Shown here in pieces: positions 6,647 through 9,195 of a stretch of DNA of 9,195 nt. The stretch is taken from assembly GCA_002255315.1 (NCBI GenBank), contig NCBD01000025.1:1-9195 (forward strand), in the 5' to 3' direction. The translations under genes were made by a program, and so were the position numbers. The stretch is from Actinobacteria bacterium 21-64-8. Its GTDB lineage: Bacteria; Actinomycetota; Acidimicrobiia; Acidimicrobiales; RAAP-2. Under the pieces are notes generated by a model. It was given only the letters and a program-made list of their open reading frames with translations. It had not been told where the DNA came from and made no database searches. How positions within the stretch are numbered: the first letter of the stretch is position 1; each line of letters begins with the position of its first letter.

Positions 6647-7236
6647 GAGGTGAAGAGTTGGACGAGGGTGTAGACGCCTAGTCCGAGGAAGATCACGCCC
6701 CCGGCGAGTCGAATCTTCGCCAGCGGCACCACGCGCTGGAGGAGTTTGCCGCCGTAGGCGCCAATGATCGCGACAATCACGAGCGCAATTGATCCGGCGA
6801 AGAAGACTCCCAGGGGCTGGTGGGTCTTCGCCGAGAGCGTGGCCGCTTGAATTTGAGTGAGGTCGCCGAATTCACCCAGAAAGATGACGCTGAAGGCGGT
6901 CGCTATTTCGCGTAACGGTGTCGCGCGCTGTTCGCGCTCGCCGCGGCGCTCGCCTTCGTGCTCTTCTTTGTCCTCACTGCTGAAAAAAAGGTACGCGGCA
7001 CCCCCGAGAAACAAGATCGCGACGATGGCGTCTTTGAGGTGGACCGGTAAGAGCGTGAGCAGTCCACCGGCCGCGACGGCGAGCCCCATCTGTACGACGA
7101 AGCCCGCCGACGCGCCCAGGGCAATGGAGCTCGGGCGAGCGCGCGTACTCATGACGACCGTGGCGATCATGGTCTTGTCGGGCAGTTCGAGCACGAACAT
7201 CAGGGCCATGACGCCCAGGAACGTACCGACGCTCAT
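6643..7236 (-). CDS. TMEM165/GDT1 (UPF0016) family cation transporter
   Basis: A 197-residue inner-membrane protein with six predicted TM segments (about 4-26, 38-60, 68-86, 113-133, 143-165, 176-195) arranged as two homologous three-helix halves. Each half carries the family signature E-x-G-D-(K/R)-(T/S) in a slightly altered form: ELPDKT at 17-22 and EFGDLT at 122-127. The acidic residues of these motifs form the cation site in the Gdt1/TMEM165, Mnx and MneA proteins, which move Mn2+ or Ca2+ out of the cytosol. A very charged cytoplasmic loop (88-109, rich in Glu, Arg and His) joins the halves. The ATG at 7236 follows the aminopeptidase stop by six bases, and the stop overlaps the downstream methyltransferase start, so the three genes form one operon. 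The likely role is manganese export or homeostasis. The actual ion is inferred from the family. Confidence 0.9.
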   Translation of the reverse strand: MSVGTFLGVMALMFVLELPDKTMIATVVMSTRARPSSIALGASAGFVVQMGLAVAAGGLLTLLPVHLKDAIVAILFLGGAAYLFFSSEDKEEHEGERRGEREQRATPLREIATAFSVIFLGEFGDLTQIQAATLSAKTHQPLGVFFAGSIALVIVAIIGAYGGKLLQRVVPLAKIRLAGGVIFLGLGVYTLVQLFTS

Positions 7237-7242
7237 GCGCGT

Positions 7243-9195
7243 CTAGAACTGATCGCGTATTCGCTGCGCGAAGGTGAGTCCAATGCGGAGCCGCTCTATC
7301 TGTTGGGGCACGGACGCCGGGTACCCGCCCGAGACGGGGTGCGCTTCGTGAAAGGTAATGACCTCCTCGGCGAAGGCGGGGTCCTTCACGAAGAGCGAGA
7401 CGCCTCCGGCGAGACGCGAGTGGTGACTGGTCGAGAAACGTTGGGTCGCGTCGTCCCAACGCGACGTGAGGTAGCGCCACACGGCCGGACCGCTCACGCT
7501 GTTGCGCGTTAAGGCGCCGAGCACGAGTGGGGCGTCTTGAATACGCAGTTCGCTAAAGCACTTCTCGGCCGCGTCGAGAGCGACCGCTACGTCGCTGAAG
7601 CCGCCCAGGGCTAACTGATAGCGCACGGCGTCTTGGGGGTTCTTCGCGTGGCGGTAACGCTCAAGGAACTCTTCGTAGTCACCCGGGCGATTCATCGCGG
7701 CCACGACACGCAGAATCGCGTTCACGAGGTCGCCGTCCATGGTGTTGTCGCTAAAGCGTCGCGCCGATTCACGTTGAATGTCTGCGTCCTGGCCAATGGT
7801 GCCGAGGGTGCCGACGAGTACGCCACGCATTTGGTGGGTCAACTCGGAATCGTCGTCACGGCGATCCCAGCCGAGGCGCGCGAACTGGGGACCCATGAGC
7901 TCACGCGTCTGGGCGGCGAGGATCGGTAACTGGGCGTCGTCGAGGGAGCGCGACACGAGGTCGAGGGCCTGGGCGACGAAGGTCCACGCCGTTGGTTCGT
8001 CGTGATTACCGAGCGCGCGCGCCACCTGGAGGAAGTCGTTCCAGGAGATTTGGCCCGCGAAGAGCGCGGCCCACGAGTCGGCGACCAACGTGCTGCGTTC
8101 GAGTTCTTCGAGTTCGGAGATATGGGGGGCGAGCGCCGCGAGTTCGTCCGCACCGTAACGCGAGCGAAACGCGCCCGAGCCCCCGGCGTTGACGACGACC
8201 GGCAACTCGTCACTAATTGCGATGGGCTCGCTCGCGAGCAGGTGGCGCGTCGCGGCACCACCGTGGAGCGAACGCGTCATGATCGGCACGAGCCAGGTGT
8301 CACCGATCGCGCCCTTGGCGTTGGGATCACCAAAGACGAAGGGCTGCTGGCTGAGGTGGCCGTCGGCGAAGGTCACCAAAGGGTGACCGCCTTGGAGAAT
8401 CCACGTGTTCATCAGGTCGCGAACAGGTTGGCCGGAGACTGCTTCGAGGGCGTCCCACAGGTCGGTCGTCACGGTGTTGGCGTAACTATGCTTTTTGAGG
8501 TAGCGACTGATGCCACTGCGGAACATCTCTTCACCGAGATACTGCTCGAGCATGCGCAAGACCGAGCCGCCTTTTTCGTAGGTCAACACGTCGAACATGC
8601 CCTGGGTGTCGTAGGGCGATACGACTTCGTACTCAATGGGCCGCGTCGACGCGAGTCCGTCGACGTGCAGGGCCATGTCGCGAAAAATCGCTTGGTCGAC
8701 CCAAATCTTCCACTCGGGGTGCATCGCGTTCGTGCAGAGCAACTGCATGAAGGTCGCGAAGGCTTCGTTGAGCCAGATGCCCTCCCACCACGCCATCGTG
8801 ACCAGGTCGCCGAACCACATGTGGGCGATTTCGTGGTGCACCACTTCGGCGACGCGTTGAATCTCGGTCAGCGACGCGGTCGAGGGATCGACGAGGAGCG
8901 CGTTTTCGCGGTACGTCACGAGCCCAAGATTTTCCATAGCGCCCGCCGCGAAGTCGGGTACAGCCACCATGTCGAGTTTGTCGCCGGGGTAGGGAATGTC
9001 GAAGTACTTAGAGAAAAAGCGCAGCGCGAATGCACCCGCCTCGAGCGCGCTCGCCGCGAGCGCACCTTTGCCAATGGGGTAGACCACGCGAAGCGGCACC
9101 CCGTCCACGTCGAGCGCGTCCGTCTCTTCGAAGGGTCCAATGACGAACGCGACGAGGTAGGTCGACATCTTCATCGTCGGCGTGAAGGTCACGGT
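7243..9195 (-). CDS. pepN: Aminopeptidase N, M1 family (N-terminus outside window)
   Basis: At least 650 residues of a zinc metallo-aminopeptidase of the puromycin-sensitive/PepN type, which trims N-terminal residues from peptides in the cytosol. The frame stays open to the window edge, and the visible sequence starts in the middle of the N-terminal beta-domain (FTPTMKMSTYLVAFVIG), so roughly 180-200 residues are missing; the Met at 9192 is not the start. Numbering from that Met: GAMEN exopeptidase motif 84-88, HEIAH zinc site 120-124, third zinc ligand Glu143 in WLNEAF (HExxH-x18-E), and transition-state Tyr205 in LTYEKGGSVL. The beta-sandwich domain III is at about 270-350, including NAGGSGAFRSRYG. 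A long alpha-helical ERAP1_C-type domain runs to the TAG at 7243-7245. All catalytic residues are present, so the enzyme should be active. It is upstream of GDT1 by six bases, with no obvious functional tie to it. Confidence 0.95.
   Translation of the reverse strand, partial: TVTFTPTMKMSTYLVAFVIGPFEETDALDVDGVPLRVVYPIGKGALAASALEAGAFALRFFSKYFDIPYPGDKLDMVAVPDFAAGAMENLGLVTYRENALLVDPSTASLTEIQRVAEVVHHEIAHMWFGDLVTMAWWEGIWLNEAFATFMQLLCTNAMHPEWKIWVDQAIFRDMALHVDGLASTRPIEYEVVSPYDTQGMFDVLTYEKGGSVLRMLEQYLGEEMFRSGISRYLKKHSYANTVTTDLWDALEAVSGQPVRDLMNTWILQGGHPLVTFADGHLSQQPFVFGDPNAKGAIGDTWLVPIMTRSLHGGAATRHLLASEPIAISDELPVVVNAGGSGAFRSRYGADELAALAPHISELEELERSTLVADSWAALFAGQISWNDFLQVARALGNHDEPTAWTFVAQALDLVSRSLDDAQLPILAAQTRELMGPQFARLGWDRRDDDSELTHQMRGVLVGTLGTIGQDADIQRESARRFSDNTMDGDLVNAILRVVAAMNRPGDYEEFLERYRHAKNPQDAVRYQLALGGFSDVAVALDAAEKCFSELRIQDAPLVLGALTRNSVSGPAVWRYLTSRWDDATQRFSTSHHSRLAGGVSLFVKDPAFAEEVITFHEAHPVSGGYPASVPQQIERLRIGLTFAQRIRDQF

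Overview
The window looks like chromosome from a high-GC actinobacterium. The evidence is GTG starts, tightly overlapping genes, few Shine-Dalgarno sequences, a FadE-type acyl-CoA dehydrogenase, an actinobacterial-style GDT1 protein with an ELPDKT motif, and a MarR-MFS pair. An uncultivated acidimicrobial lineage is my best guess, but no marker gene here can settle it. There is no rRNA, tRNA, CRISPR array, insertion sequence or phage gene. Almost every base is coding: eight genes in four blocks.

Layout. (1) 1-1430, plus strand: the C-terminal end of a MarR-type regulator, translationally coupled through a GTGA overlap to a 12-TM MFS exporter, a typical locally regulated efflux pair. (2) 1520-2752, minus strand: an acyl-CoA dehydrogenase, convergent with the exporter (a hairpin lies between them) and divergent from block 3. 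(3) 2852-6014, plus strand: a three-gene operon with overlapping stop/start codons, encoding a GT4 glycosyltransferase, a class I SAM methyltransferase (Methyltransf_11 type) and a helical-toroid protein of the kind pipelines tend to name 'prenyltransferase'. (4) 6011 to the window end, minus strand: an M1 aminopeptidase (5' end outside the window), a GDT1/TMEM165 cation transporter and a second class I methyltransferase of the CmcI/Methyltransf_24 type. The stop of this last gene overlaps the stop of the block 3 operon.

The most interesting part is 2852-6646. The four adjacent enzyme types (GT4 transferase, two unlike methyltransferases, alpha/alpha-toroid protein) match the composition of the mycobacterial 3-O-methylmannose polysaccharide (MMP) cluster: mannosyltransferase ManT, endomannosidase MmpH, and methyltransferases MeT1 and MeT3. 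If that holds, this organism would make a polymethylated cytosolic polysaccharide. Such polymers bind long-chain acyl-CoA, which would fit the acyl-CoA dehydrogenase next door. The assignment rests on gene content and recalled family features, not on an alignment, and is given as a hypothesis.
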